From the NCBI GenBank assembly GCA_030045215.1, contig JASIBJ010000052.1:1-9869 (forward strand): a DNA stretch of 9,869 nt, in the 5' to 3' direction. Shown in pieces: positions 1 to 6,638 of this stretch. The notes under the pieces were generated by a model that worked only from the letters and a program-made list of their open reading frames with translations, had not been told where the DNA came from and ran no database searches. This DNA comes from Streptosporangiaceae bacterium. Lineage in GTDB: Bacteria; Actinomycetota; Actinomycetes; Streptosporangiales; Streptosporangiaceae. How positions within the stretch are numbered: the first letter of the stretch is position 1; each line of letters starts with the position of its first letter. The translations under genes were made by a program, and so were the position numbers.

Positions 1-1
1 G

Positions 2-337
2 GACGCCGCGCTGTATGACCTGCCGGCGCTGTACGACACCGAGTTCACCCTGGGCAAGGCCGACCGGCTGATCTACCACGAGACGCTGATGACGCACGCG
101 ATGCTGTTCACCGGGGTGGACATCGCCGACGGCGTGACCCGCAAGTGGCGGGTGGAGAACAGCTGGGGGTCCGACCGCGGCAAGGACGGCTTCTACACCA
201 TGAACGACTCATGGTTCGACGAGTACGTCTTCGAGATCGCGGCCAGGCGCAGCGCACTGCCTGCCGACCTGCAGGCCGCCCTCGACGCCGAGCCAATCGT
301 GCTGCCGGCCTGGGACCCGATGGGCGCCCTGGCTTAG
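2..337 (+). CDS. pepC: Aminopeptidase C / bleomycin hydrolase (peptidase C1B), C-terminal part
   Basis: Seen: the frame is open from the first complete codon at position 2 and ends at TAG 335-337, giving 111 residues with the 5' end outside the window. The fragment carries MTHAM, whose His (fragment residue 32) matches the catalytic His of papain-like C1B peptidases, and VENSWG, whose Asn (residue 53) matches the third catalytic residue. It ends in PAWDPMGALA, the typical C-terminus of this family. Known: these cytosolic cysteine aminopeptidases are about 440-450 residues long and form hexameric barrels; the C-terminal tail lies in the active-site cleft and sets aminopeptidase specificity. 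The catalytic Cys would be upstream of the window. The ATG at position 89 is internal (it encodes the Met of MTHAM) and is not the start. The gene converges on the methyltransferase gene and has no visible functional link to the other genes. Confidence 0.93.
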   Translation, partial: DAALYDLPALYDTEFTLGKADRLIYHETLMTHAMLFTGVDIADGVTRKWRVENSWGSDRGKDGFYTMNDSWFDEYVFEIAARRSALPADLQAALDAEPIVLPAWDPMGALA

Positions 338-384
338 TCAGAGAACGCGAGTTTCCCGGTCGCTGCGGTCTGGCTTGCGGGCCG

Positions 385-414
385 GGCGGCTGCCGCAGGT
401 CTGCGGCCGCCGTC
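385..414. terminator. GC-rich hairpin between convergent genes, likely terminator
   Basis: Arms 385-397 and 402-414 pair at 12 of 13 positions (one G-T wobble, one T/C mismatch at 391/408) around the four-base loop GGTC. The hairpin sits 47 nt after the aminopeptidase stop and 14 nt after the methyltransferase stop, where a terminator serving both strands would be expected. It has no T-run on either side, so it is not a textbook intrinsic terminator, although U-less hairpins are commonly proposed as terminators in high-GC actinobacteria. Confidence 0.5.
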
Positions 415-428
415 GCCCGGGGAGCCGG

Positions 429-1259
429 TCACGGCGATGAGGGCTTCAGCACGCCGACGGTCAGCTGCCCCACGAAGGTAGCGGTGAGCCGCGGCGACCC
501 GAGCGCATCGAGCCGGTGCCGCACCCGGCTGAGGAATTCGGCCGACAGCTCGGGCCCGAGCGCGTAGGTGCCCGACTGGGTGGCCAGCTGCGCCAGGTAG
601 TCCGCGGCCGTGTAGGACCGCTGGAAGGGATACCGGAAGCTGGCGACCTCGTCGAAGTAGGCCCGCGCCTCGTCAGGGAAATGCCATGTGCCGATCTGTT
701 CCGGGCGCGGCGGCGGCGACCCGGGGAACCCGACCGCGCGGTAGTCCTCCTCCACATCGGACCAGAACGGCTCCGCGTCAGCCGGCCGGGCCCAGCGGCA
801 CCCGCCGACCACCATGGCGCCTCCGGGGGCCAGGATCGCGGCCGGCTTGGCGTAGCGCGCCTCGGGGTCGATCCAGTGCAGCGCGTTGAACACGGCCACC
901 GCGCGCACCGGGTCGGCGCCGCTGTCCTGCCAGTCCTCGAACGAGGTAGTGACCACGCTGACGCCGGGGAACCTGGCGGTCCTGAGGCGCGCCACGTCCG
1001 CCAGCGCCGCGCCCAGTTCCACCGCTGTTATCGCGAGCTTGCGCTTGGCCAGCGGCACAGTCGCCTGCCCGGTCCCGCAGCCGATCTCGACCACCCGGTC
1101 GCCCGGTGCCAGCCCGGCCACCCGGACCAGGTCATCGAACAAGACATCCGGGCAGACCGGCCGGGTCCGGTCATACGCTTGCGCGTCAGCGTCGAATCCC
1201 CCACGCAGTTGCAGCCGTGAGCCGCCCTCCGGCACCGGCGAATGCGTCGTCTGATCCAC
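429..1259 (-). CDS. Class I SAM-dependent methyltransferase
   Basis: A 276-residue protein with a Rossmann-fold methyltransferase core. Seen: motif I VVEIGCGTGQAT at residues 56-67 (the glycine-rich SAM loop), an acidic post-I residue in TAVELG (Glu81), the motif II/III-like FNALHWID at 124-131, and LAPGG at 143-147. An AYDRTRP segment at 28-34 precedes the core, as is usual in a broad bacterial family of small-molecule methyltransferases. The C-terminal 110 residues, rich in aromatic residues, would form the substrate cap. The substrate cannot be read from the sequence. The start is GTG at 1257-1259, supported by AAGGT five bases upstream. It lies 97 nt downstream of efeB on the same strand, so it could be read from the efe operon or from its own promoter; nothing in the protein links it to iron. 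No transmembrane segment or signal peptide is seen. Confidence 0.88.
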   Translation of the reverse strand: MDQTTHSPVPEGGSRLQLRGGFDADAQAYDRTRPVCPDVLFDDLVRVAGLAPGDRVVEIGCGTGQATVPLAKRKLAITAVELGAALADVARLRTARFPGVSVVTTSFEDWQDSGADPVRAVAVFNALHWIDPEARYAKPAAILAPGGAMVVGGCRWARPADAEPFWSDVEEDYRAVGFPGSPPPRPEQIGTWHFPDEARAYFDEVASFRYPFQRSYTAADYLAQLATQSGTYALGPELSAEFLSRVRHRLDALGSPRLTATFVGQLTVGVLKPSSP

Positions 1260-1264
1260 GAGTT

Positions 1265-1269
1265 ACCTT
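1265..1269 (-). promoter_or_regulatory. Ribosome binding site of the methyltransferase gene
   Basis: AAGGT on the minus strand, five bases before the GTG codon at 1257-1259. This supports the GTG start over any internal start, since no other start codon nearby has a comparable site. Confidence 0.6.
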
Positions 1270-1314
1270 GTTAGCCAGTCAGCTCAGTCCGCGCAACGGT
1301 ATTTAGGGATCCGT

Positions 1315-1353
1315 CCGGCGGCCTGCTACGGGGCGGCACGGGGCGGCCACCGG
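1315..1353 (-). terminator. Possible terminator hairpin after efeB
   Basis: Arms 1315-1323 and 1345-1353 pair at 8 of 9 positions (C/A mismatch at 1319/1349) with a 21-base loop. The hairpin begins 4 nt after the efeB stop codon in the direction of transcription. The large loop and the absence of a T-run make it a weak candidate. If real, it would separate the efe operon from the methyltransferase gene. Confidence 0.3.
1329..1347. repeat. Short tandem repeat, two 9-base units
   Basis: CGGGGCGGC occurs at 1329-1337 and again at 1339-1347, separated by one A. It forms much of the loop of the hairpin at 1315-1353. With two copies in GC-rich DNA it may be incidental. Confidence 0.4.
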
Positions 1354-1356
1354 AAG

Positions 1357-2592
1357 CTAGGTGAGCAGACCCTGGCCGTACCAGTCATTGGCGTCCCGGA
1401 CGCCCGGCAAGGCGAAAAAGTAACCCCCGCCAAACGGCTGCACGTAATCGACCAGCGGCTCGTTGATCAGCCGCTCCTGGATCGTCTCGAACTGCCGCCG
1501 GACGTCCTGCTGATAGGCAATGAAGATGTGCCCCGCCTGCAGGTTTCCGTTCTCGTCGACGCCAAGGTCATAGTTATAGGACCGGCGCACGATTCGCTGG
1601 CTGGCAGTGGCCTTGGTGCGCGGGTTAGCGAGCCGGATGTGGGAGTCAAGCGGGATGACGTACCCGTGGGGGTCGGCATCGTAGTTCGGAATGTCGAACT
1701 CGCTGTTGCCATCCAGCGGTGCACCGCTGTCGCGGCGCCGGCCGAACATGTTCTGCTGCTCGTTGATGGATACGCGGTCCCAGAACTCGACGAGCATGCG
1801 TATCAGGCGGACAACTTGATAGGAGCCGCCCTGCGCCCACTCGGGCTCGGCTGGATCGTCGACCCAGACCAGGCTGCTCGCCAGGTTTCCGGTCGGGTTG
1901 GCGGTGCCGTCCTTGAACCCCAGCAGGTTGCGCGGGGTGCCCGACGGGCGTGGCGGCGAGGCGTAGCCCTCGATCTTCCAGCGCAACTGCATGCCGCCGG
2001 AGGTGTGCTTGGCGATATCGCGAATGGCGTGGTGGATCGCGTCCGGATGGTTGGCGCACAGCTGGAGCAGCAGGTCACCATGGAGCCACTGGGGCTCGAG
2101 AAAGTCATTGGGAAACGTTCCCATCGGGGTCAGCCTCAGCGGTTTGCGGCCGGCGAGTCCGTAGCGGTCGTCGAACAGGCTCGATCCCACCGACAAGGTG
2201 ATGGTCAGCCCGTCCGCCGGGACGACCGGCCCCAGGACGTCGCTATCTGAGGGCGGCTGCCCAACGCCCAGGTTGGGCGGCGTGCCGCCCGTCGTGAGGA
2301 ACCAGGCCCGGTCAGTCAGCTCGTACATAAGCAGCACCAGGTCAGCTGCGTTCGTGACGGTGCAGTCAAAGGCGGCGACGCATGCGTAGGCCTGCTTGTC
2401 CCCTGGTCCCGGCGTGAGCACCCCGGACTGGTGGGCGCCGTGGAACGGGTAGGCCGCCCTCGTGACCGGGCCGCTGCCGGTCGCCGCCTCCGCGTCCACG
2501 CGCGCGCCCTCCACCAGCACGCCGGCGCCGAGCGCCGTGCCGGCAACGCCCGATGCCGTGCCCTTCAGGAAGCTGCGTCGGCTGACGGTCAT
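1357..2592 (-). CDS. efeB: Tat-exported DyP-type haem peroxidase EfeB
   Basis: A 411-residue haem peroxidase of the dye-decolorising family, the extracytoplasmic peroxidase of the EfeUOB iron importer. Seen: a twin-arginine signal SRRSFLKG at residues 4-11 followed by a small-residue hydrophobic stretch to about residue 38; the DyP motif GFKDGT at 225-230 with the distal Asp228; the probable proximal haem ligand His318 in SHIRLANPR; Arg336/337 in RRSYNY; and the C-terminal FGGGYFFALPG at 387-397. The length suits the EfeB class. Known: EfeB is exported folded with haem and is proposed to oxidise Fe(II) or act on haem alongside EfeO. The start is ATG 2590-2592, with AAGGAG nine bases upstream. 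The frame stays open for 37 more codons to 2703, but those codons overlap the efeUO gene and precede the Tat signal. Its gene begins 37 nt after the efeUO stop, so the two are almost certainly co-transcribed. Confidence 0.95.
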   Translation of the reverse strand: MTVSRRSFLKGTASGVAGTALGAGVLVEGARVDAEAATGSGPVTRAAYPFHGAHQSGVLTPGPGDKQAYACVAAFDCTVTNAADLVLLMYELTDRAWFLTTGGTPPNLGVGQPPSDSDVLGPVVPADGLTITLSVGSSLFDDRYGLAGRKPLRLTPMGTFPNDFLEPQWLHGDLLLQLCANHPDAIHHAIRDIAKHTSGGMQLRWKIEGYASPPRPSGTPRNLLGFKDGTANPTGNLASSLVWVDDPAEPEWAQGGSYQVVRLIRMLVEFWDRVSINEQQNMFGRRRDSGAPLDGNSEFDIPNYDADPHGYVIPLDSHIRLANPRTKATASQRIVRRSYNYDLGVDENGNLQAGHIFIAYQQDVRRQFETIQERLINEPLVDYVQPFGGGYFFALPGVRDANDWYGQGLLT

Positions 2593-2601
2593 GAGTTCTC
2601 G

Positions 2602-2607
2602 CTCCTT
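2602..2607 (-). promoter_or_regulatory. Ribosome binding site of efeB
   Basis: AAGGAG on the minus strand, nine bases before ATG 2590-2592, inside the 37-nt gap after efeUO. It decides the start in favour of the codon that puts the Tat motif at residues 4-11. Confidence 0.8.
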
Positions 2608-2629
2608 GGCGGGGTTCGCGCGGCAGGCG

Positions 2630-4741
2630 TCAGTGGGTCGGGGGAACTTCGAGGAGGTCGGGAACGGCGTCGAGGGTCTCCAGCACGGCGTCGATGGCGG
2701 CATCTACTTGCTCGCAGGCGGACAGGGAAGCCGTGCCGAGCGACTCCCACTGGCCGTCGACCTGGGTCGCGAGCAGTGCCTGCTGCAGGATGGCCAGCTG
2801 GCTGCCGGCGATGGCCGGCAGGCCGGGCTGGCGGGCATTGAGCAGCGGGGTCAGGTAGCCAAGCACCGCCTGCGTGACCTGGGTGTCGGCGTAGGTCATG
2901 GCAAACGCGGCACCGCCGCCCTGGTTGTCAATCCCGGACAGGTGGTCGCGCAGCGCGTCCTCGAGGATCTCGTGGGTACGGATTGGCAGGTTCGTCGGGT
3001 CGCCGGCCAGCGCCGCCGAGGTGAGGTTCTCCTGCACCGCCGCGACGTCGCGGGCCAGGGTCGCGGCGACCGACAGCAAGGCCGCAGCGCTCTGGCCGTG
3101 CCACAGGCCGTACTCCAGCCGGTGCAGCCCCGTGAAATGCTCGTCGTTGACACCACCGGGATAGCCGTCGGGCAGGCCGTCGACGGCCAGGCCGAGCGGC
3201 CCGAAGCTGTCGTAGGAGGCGCCGACCCGCTCCCAGTCCAGCTGCGCGGCGAGCCAGTCCTCCCTGGCCGCGGCGACGTCGTCGCCGCGCAGGTCGGCCC
3301 GGATCCGGGTAACGGCCTGCGCCAGGGCCGCGAGTTGTCCGGCCGCGTACGCCTGATACTGCTCGTTCGGGCCGGCCAGATCGGCGACGGTTACCGGCTT
3401 GACGGCGGACGGGCTGCTGGCGAGCGGGTTGGTGGAAGCCGGGCTGGCGACGCTTGCGTTCGCCGTGCCGGTCACCTGGATCGGTTCAGAAGCCGTTCCC
3501 TGCTGGCTCCCCATGAAGCACCTGAACACGTAGGTCCCGCTGACGAGCGTGGCGGTGAGCTCCGCACTTGTCCCCGGGCCGATCGTCTCGATCTCGGCCT
3601 CGATGTCGCCGGAGGCATCATCGAGGTTGATCTCGCCGGGCATGCCGGACTGATTGTGGACCGTGAACGTGTGGGTCCCGGCAGTGGCTGAGGTCCATCC
3701 GGGGGCGCACTCGCTGCGGGTTATGGTCACCGCGGTTGGTCCGGAGTCGGCCGCTGGAAGCACGGCAATCGTCGCACCGGCGGCGAGGGCCGGCAGCACG
3801 ACGAACACTCCGGCCACCGGCCACGGATGTCGGCTGGCCATTCGCTGCCACCGGCCCGCAGCGCCGGCCGCGGCATGGGGAGCCGCGGACGGCCCGCTGG
3901 CCTTCGCGAACGACGGGATGATCACCGCGAGATAGGCCAGCCAGGCAACGACCTGGAGGACAGTTATCCTCGCCGGCAGCTCGGTGACGCCGGTGATCAG
4001 CGACACCCACCAGGTTCCCTGGCCGTGTGCGGCGAGGTTGAAGGCCATCCAGCGCTGCCCGGAGAGCAGAGCCGCGTCCTGCAGGTCGCCAAGCCCGTAC
4101 GCAAGCGCTCCCGCCGTGAGCACGATCAGGGCGACCGCAGTCCGGTTCAAGAGCACGCCGACGTTCAGCCTGACCGCCCGGCGGTAGAGCAGCCAGCAGA
4201 GCACCATCGCGGCCGCAAGCCCGGTCCCGGCCCCAGCGAGCGATCCCGCCGTCTGCCCTGATGCGCGAGTGGCCGTCCACACGAACAGCGCCGTCTGGAC
4301 GCCCTGGCAACTCACTGCGAGGAAGGCGACTGTCGTCAGCGCCCGGGCGCCGGCCGGCGCCGGGCGAGCCACGCCGCCGCGTGGCTGAGGTTCCTGGCCC
4401 TTGGCGGCGCGGCGCAGCCAGAAGAGCACAGCGGTGAGCAGGCCGACCGCGAGCACGCCGAGCAGCCCGGCCACTGCCTCCTGGGCGTTGCCGGACAGTA
4501 GCCTGGCGGAAGACGTGAAGACGGCAGCGAAGCTGCCTGACAGCATGACCGCGCCCAGCACCCCGAGCCAGATCGGCGCCGTCGAGATTCTCCGCGCCTG
4601 GGCGCCACCGCCAGGCGCGCCACCGCCAGTCCCGGCCGCGGCCCGGCGGCCGGCCGCCAGCAGCAGGCTGACGACCAGGCCAGCCTCAAGGCCCTCTCGC
4701 AGCCCAATCAGGAGATTAGGGAAGATATACGGCCATAGCAT
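2630..4741 (-). CDS. efeUO: EfeU-EfeO fusion: Ftr1-type iron permease with cupredoxin and M75 domains
   Basis: One 703-residue protein joining two EfeUOB components. Residues 1-280 are the Ftr1/EfeU permease, with hydrophobic segments near 7-30, 55-76, 87-109, 134-156, 165-186, 198-218 and 259-278; REGLE at 15-19 in the first is the iron-ligand motif. An eighth segment (about 309-328) follows a basic stretch (Arg297, 300, 304), which by the positive-inside rule puts the rest outside the cell. Residues 335-425 resemble the EfeO cupredoxin domain, with Cys345 and Cys408 as candidate metal ligands. A Ser/Ala/Pro linker (428-447) leads to an M75/imelysin-like domain (455-700) with HRLE at 540-543, the HxxE motif. 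Odd: the second permease motif, normally REGxE, reads CQGVQ (145-149). EfeO normally has its own signal peptide; here the eighth segment anchors it. The start ATG 4739-4741 has no clear Shine-Dalgarno sequence, but no better start precedes REGLE. efeB follows 37 nt after the stop. Confidence 0.93.
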   Translation of the reverse strand: MLWPYIFPNLLIGLREGLEAGLVVSLLLAAGRRAAAGTGGGAPGGGAQARRISTAPIWLGVLGAVMLSGSFAAVFTSSARLLSGNAQEAVAGLLGVLAVGLLTAVLFWLRRAAKGQEPQPRGGVARPAPAGARALTTVAFLAVSCQGVQTALFVWTATRASGQTAGSLAGAGTGLAAAMVLCWLLYRRAVRLNVGVLLNRTAVALIVLTAGALAYGLGDLQDAALLSGQRWMAFNLAAHGQGTWWVSLITGVTELPARITVLQVVAWLAYLAVIIPSFAKASGPSAAPHAAAGAAGRWQRMASRHPWPVAGVFVVLPALAAGATIAVLPAADSGPTAVTITRSECAPGWTSATAGTHTFTVHNQSGMPGEINLDDASGDIEAEIETIGPGTSAELTATLVSGTYVFRCFMGSQQGTASEPIQVTGTANASVASPASTNPLASSPSAVKPVTVADLAGPNEQYQAYAAGQLAALAQAVTRIRADLRGDDVAAAREDWLAAQLDWERVGASYDSFGPLGLAVDGLPDGYPGGVNDEHFTGLHRLEYGLWHGQSAAALLSVAATLARDVAAVQENLTSAALAGDPTNLPIRTHEILEDALRDHLSGIDNQGGGAAFAMTYADTQVTQAVLGYLTPLLNARQPGLPAIAGSQLAILQQALLATQVDGQWESLGTASLSACEQVDAAIDAVLETLDAVPDLLEVPPTH

Positions 4742-4872
4742 ATTAACAACGTAGCGTACCCGATCCGAACCCCATCACGGTCAGTGTGGGACTCGTCACA
4801 GCTTCTTGCTGTCCCGCCCTGCGGACTGCGAAAACCGAGCTCAGAGGCTCGTCAGGTCCGGCCCCGGGCCGA
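4742..4872 (-). promoter_or_regulatory. Leader region of the efe operon (probable promoter region)
   Basis: This 131-base gap between the regulator gene and efeUO must hold any promoter specific to the iron operon. The 12 bases next to the start are AT-rich, unlike the flanking DNA. A short inverted repeat, ACAGC-TTCTT-GCTGT, lies at 4798-4812, 57-71 nt upstream of the start codon, and could be an operator half-site pair, though five-base arms can arise by chance. I find no convincing -35/-10 pair and no clear IdeR/DmdR-type iron box (TTAGG...CCTAA) or Fur box. A GC palindrome at 4859-4871 just after the regulator's stop could help end its transcript but has almost no loop and no T-run. Confidence 0.35.
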
Positions 4873-6543
4873 TCAGGGCAGGGACCGGAGCGAGTCGCCC
4901 GAGATCTCGTACATGCGCAGGATCTGCAGCGCCACGCCGATTCGCAGCCCGGCTGCGGCGTCGCCGGCGAAGTCACCTAGCATCCGCTCGAGCTTGGTCG
5001 TCCGGTACCGCATGGTGTTGTAGTGGTAGTGCAGTATCCGGGCCGACTCGGCCACGTTGAAACGAGTCCCCCACAACACCGACAGCGACGTGAGCAGGTC
5101 GGTCCTGGCCGGGTTGGGCAGGCCGAGAACCGGGCCGAGGGTGTCCTGCACGAACGCGCGCAGTTCGCCCTCGCTCACGTTGCTGATCAGCCGGTACAGC
5201 CCGAGTTCGGCAAAGCTGGTGACGGCTCCGCTGCCCGACAGGCGCAGGCCTGCCTGCAGCGCCACCCTCGCCTCCTCATACAGGCGCGGGATTTCCTGGG
5301 GTCCGTCGGCAGCCTGGCTAACGCCGATGGAATAGGCACGGCCGGTCGACGCGGTCATGTCCGCGTGTACCTTGCGGCCAAGGCCCGCCGCGTTATCAGC
5401 ACCGACGACCGCCACAAGCTCGGTCGCGAACCCGGCGGCGGCCGCGTCGCGGTCCCGGTCCCTGACCGCCGATGTCCATAGCTCCACCGCGCGCAGCGCG
5501 GCCGCCTCCTGCTCGCGGGCAGGCCCGTCGCCATGGTCGCTGCATTGCCTGGCCACGAGAACCGCCAGCGGCCGCTGCAGGCTCCAGCCGAACCGCGCGG
5601 CCCTGGCCAGCGCGTGGCCCATGTCCGCGGCGGTACCGGTCACCAGATCGTGCAGCGCGTTGGAAGCGAACTGCTGCTCCACGGCGAGTACCGCCAGGTC
5701 CCTGGTTATCTCCAGCGCCGCCACCAGCGCCGCCTGTTCGACCGCCAGCCCGGCCACGGCCGGCAGCCCCTGCGAGCCGGTCATGGCGAGCACGAATCCG
5801 TGCTGCATGTCCCCGGCACGGATCACCGCCGCCACCCAGTGCGCGCCGGTCTCCGCGTCCTCGCGCGCGCCCGAGGTCAGGAAGCAGCCGCGCACCCGGC
5901 CGCACGAGTCACGGAAGGCTCCGGCCGGCTCCCCGCCGGACCGCGCGGTTGCCGCGAGCTGATAGCCGGCCGGGTCGCAGATGACGACATCAGCACCGGG
6001 CAGGACGTCGGCAAGCTCATCGGACAGCCGGGCCAGGCCGCCGCCGGCGAGCGCGACGCGCAGGAAAGTGTCGTGGATTTGCTGCCGCCTCGCCAGCGCC
6101 GCGGCCTGCCGGTTGACGATGGTCTCGAAAGTCTGGCTCAGCACGTCATCCAGAGGGGACGCAGGCGGGATGACGATGATCGGGAAGCCAGCCAGGTCCG
6201 CGCGATCGGCCGCCGGCTGCGGCACCTCGGCCAGGTACTCGTCCAGCTTCACTCCGAGCCCGGCCAGGCCGTTGGCGGCGAGCTGGTCGATGAGCTGGCA
6301 GAACGCGGCTGGCTCGCGCGGCAGCGGGTAACCAGTCGTCAGCAGGAACTCGTCCTGCTTCGTCCACCGCACGATGTTGGGGACCGTCATCACGTTCATC
6401 CGCCGCACGAGCCGGTCGAGGCCGCCGGCCCCGGCGATGATCCGCGCACCGCGCATCGCGTCCAGGCCGAGCATCTCCCGCACGGTCAGGGCGTCGGTGA
6501 GGACCTGGCCGCCTCGGCGGCGGCGGCCAGGAAGGCTGACCAC
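4873..6543 (-). CDS. PucR-family transcriptional regulator
   Basis: About 556 residues with the layout of PucR/CdaR-type regulators. Seen: an N-terminal PucR sensor domain (about residues 19-140) opening with DALTVREML and containing GLDRLVRRMNV; a long middle region (about 170-440) that should include the family's degenerate GGDEF-like part; and a C-terminal helix-turn-helix (482-541) with NVAESARILHYHYNTMRYR, the family's DNA-binding signature. Known: members activate or repress purine, sugar-acid and other catabolic genes in response to a ligand. It lies 95 nt after the DUF6282 gene on the same strand, so it is the likely regulator of that gene and the molybdoenzyme (inference). The start is uncertain: I chose GTG 6541-6543, the nearest start codon upstream of the conserved domain; GTG 6481-6483 would cut into it. 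Neither has a clear ribosome binding site. The frame stays open to 6885, but that part overlaps the DUF6282 gene and looks non-coding. Confidence 0.88.
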   Translation of the reverse strand: MVSLPGRRRRGGQVLTDALTVREMLGLDAMRGARIIAGAGGLDRLVRRMNVMTVPNIVRWTKQDEFLLTTGYPLPREPAAFCQLIDQLAANGLAGLGVKLDEYLAEVPQPAADRADLAGFPIIVIPPASPLDDVLSQTFETIVNRQAAALARRQQIHDTFLRVALAGGGLARLSDELADVLPGADVVICDPAGYQLAATARSGGEPAGAFRDSCGRVRGCFLTSGAREDAETGAHWVAAVIRAGDMQHGFVLAMTGSQGLPAVAGLAVEQAALVAALEITRDLAVLAVEQQFASNALHDLVTGTAADMGHALARAARFGWSLQRPLAVLVARQCSDHGDGPAREQEAAALRAVELWTSAVRDRDRDAAAAGFATELVAVVGADNAAGLGRKVHADMTASTGRAYSIGVSQAADGPQEIPRLYEEARVALQAGLRLSGSGAVTSFAELGLYRLISNVSEGELRAFVQDTLGPVLGLPNPARTDLLTSLSVLWGTRFNVAESARILHYHYNTMRYRTTKLERMLGDFAGDAAAGLRIGVALQILRMYEISGDSLRSLP

Positions 6544-6580
6544 GTTGCGGCCGGACCCGGGCTCTGCCTGCTGGACCGGC

Positions 6581-6621
6581 CGGCGGGGGTCCGCCGACTG
6601 GCTCGCCGGGGGCCTGCCCCG
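6581..6621 (-). terminator. Two adjacent GC hairpins between the DUF6282 and PucR genes
   Basis: A perfect six-base stem with a four-base loop (6581-6586 with 6591-6596) lies next to a five-base stem with a five-base loop (6607-6611 with 6617-6621). An outer pairing CCGGC/GCCGG (6576-6580 with 6605-6609) could enclose the first. They sit in the 95-nt gap after the DUF6282 stop and could terminate or attenuate transcription before the regulator gene, or slow RNA decay. There is no T-run, and in DNA this GC-rich such stems are frequent. Confidence 0.3.
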
Positions 6622-6638
6622 CCGTATGGCCACCGCTG

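Noticed and set aside
2593..2703. N-terminal extension of efeB by 37 codons
   Set aside because: It overlaps the efeUO 3' end, precedes the Tat signal and lacks a ribosome binding site; ATG 2590-2592 has AAGGAG at good spacing.
2462..3691. Long open frame on the plus strand opposite efeUO
   Set aside because: It is antisense to a clearly real gene, shows no recognisable domain and is expected from the high GC third positions of the minus-strand gene.
4753..4784. CTGACC and TACGCT as -35/-10 boxes for efeUO
   Set aside because: The spacer is 20 bases and both hexamers are weak, so a promoter call would be a guess.
4859..4871. Palindrome CGGCCCCGGGCCG as terminator of the PucR gene
   Set aside because: A single-base centre leaves no room for a proper loop, and there is no T-run; kept only as a remark in the leader-region entry.
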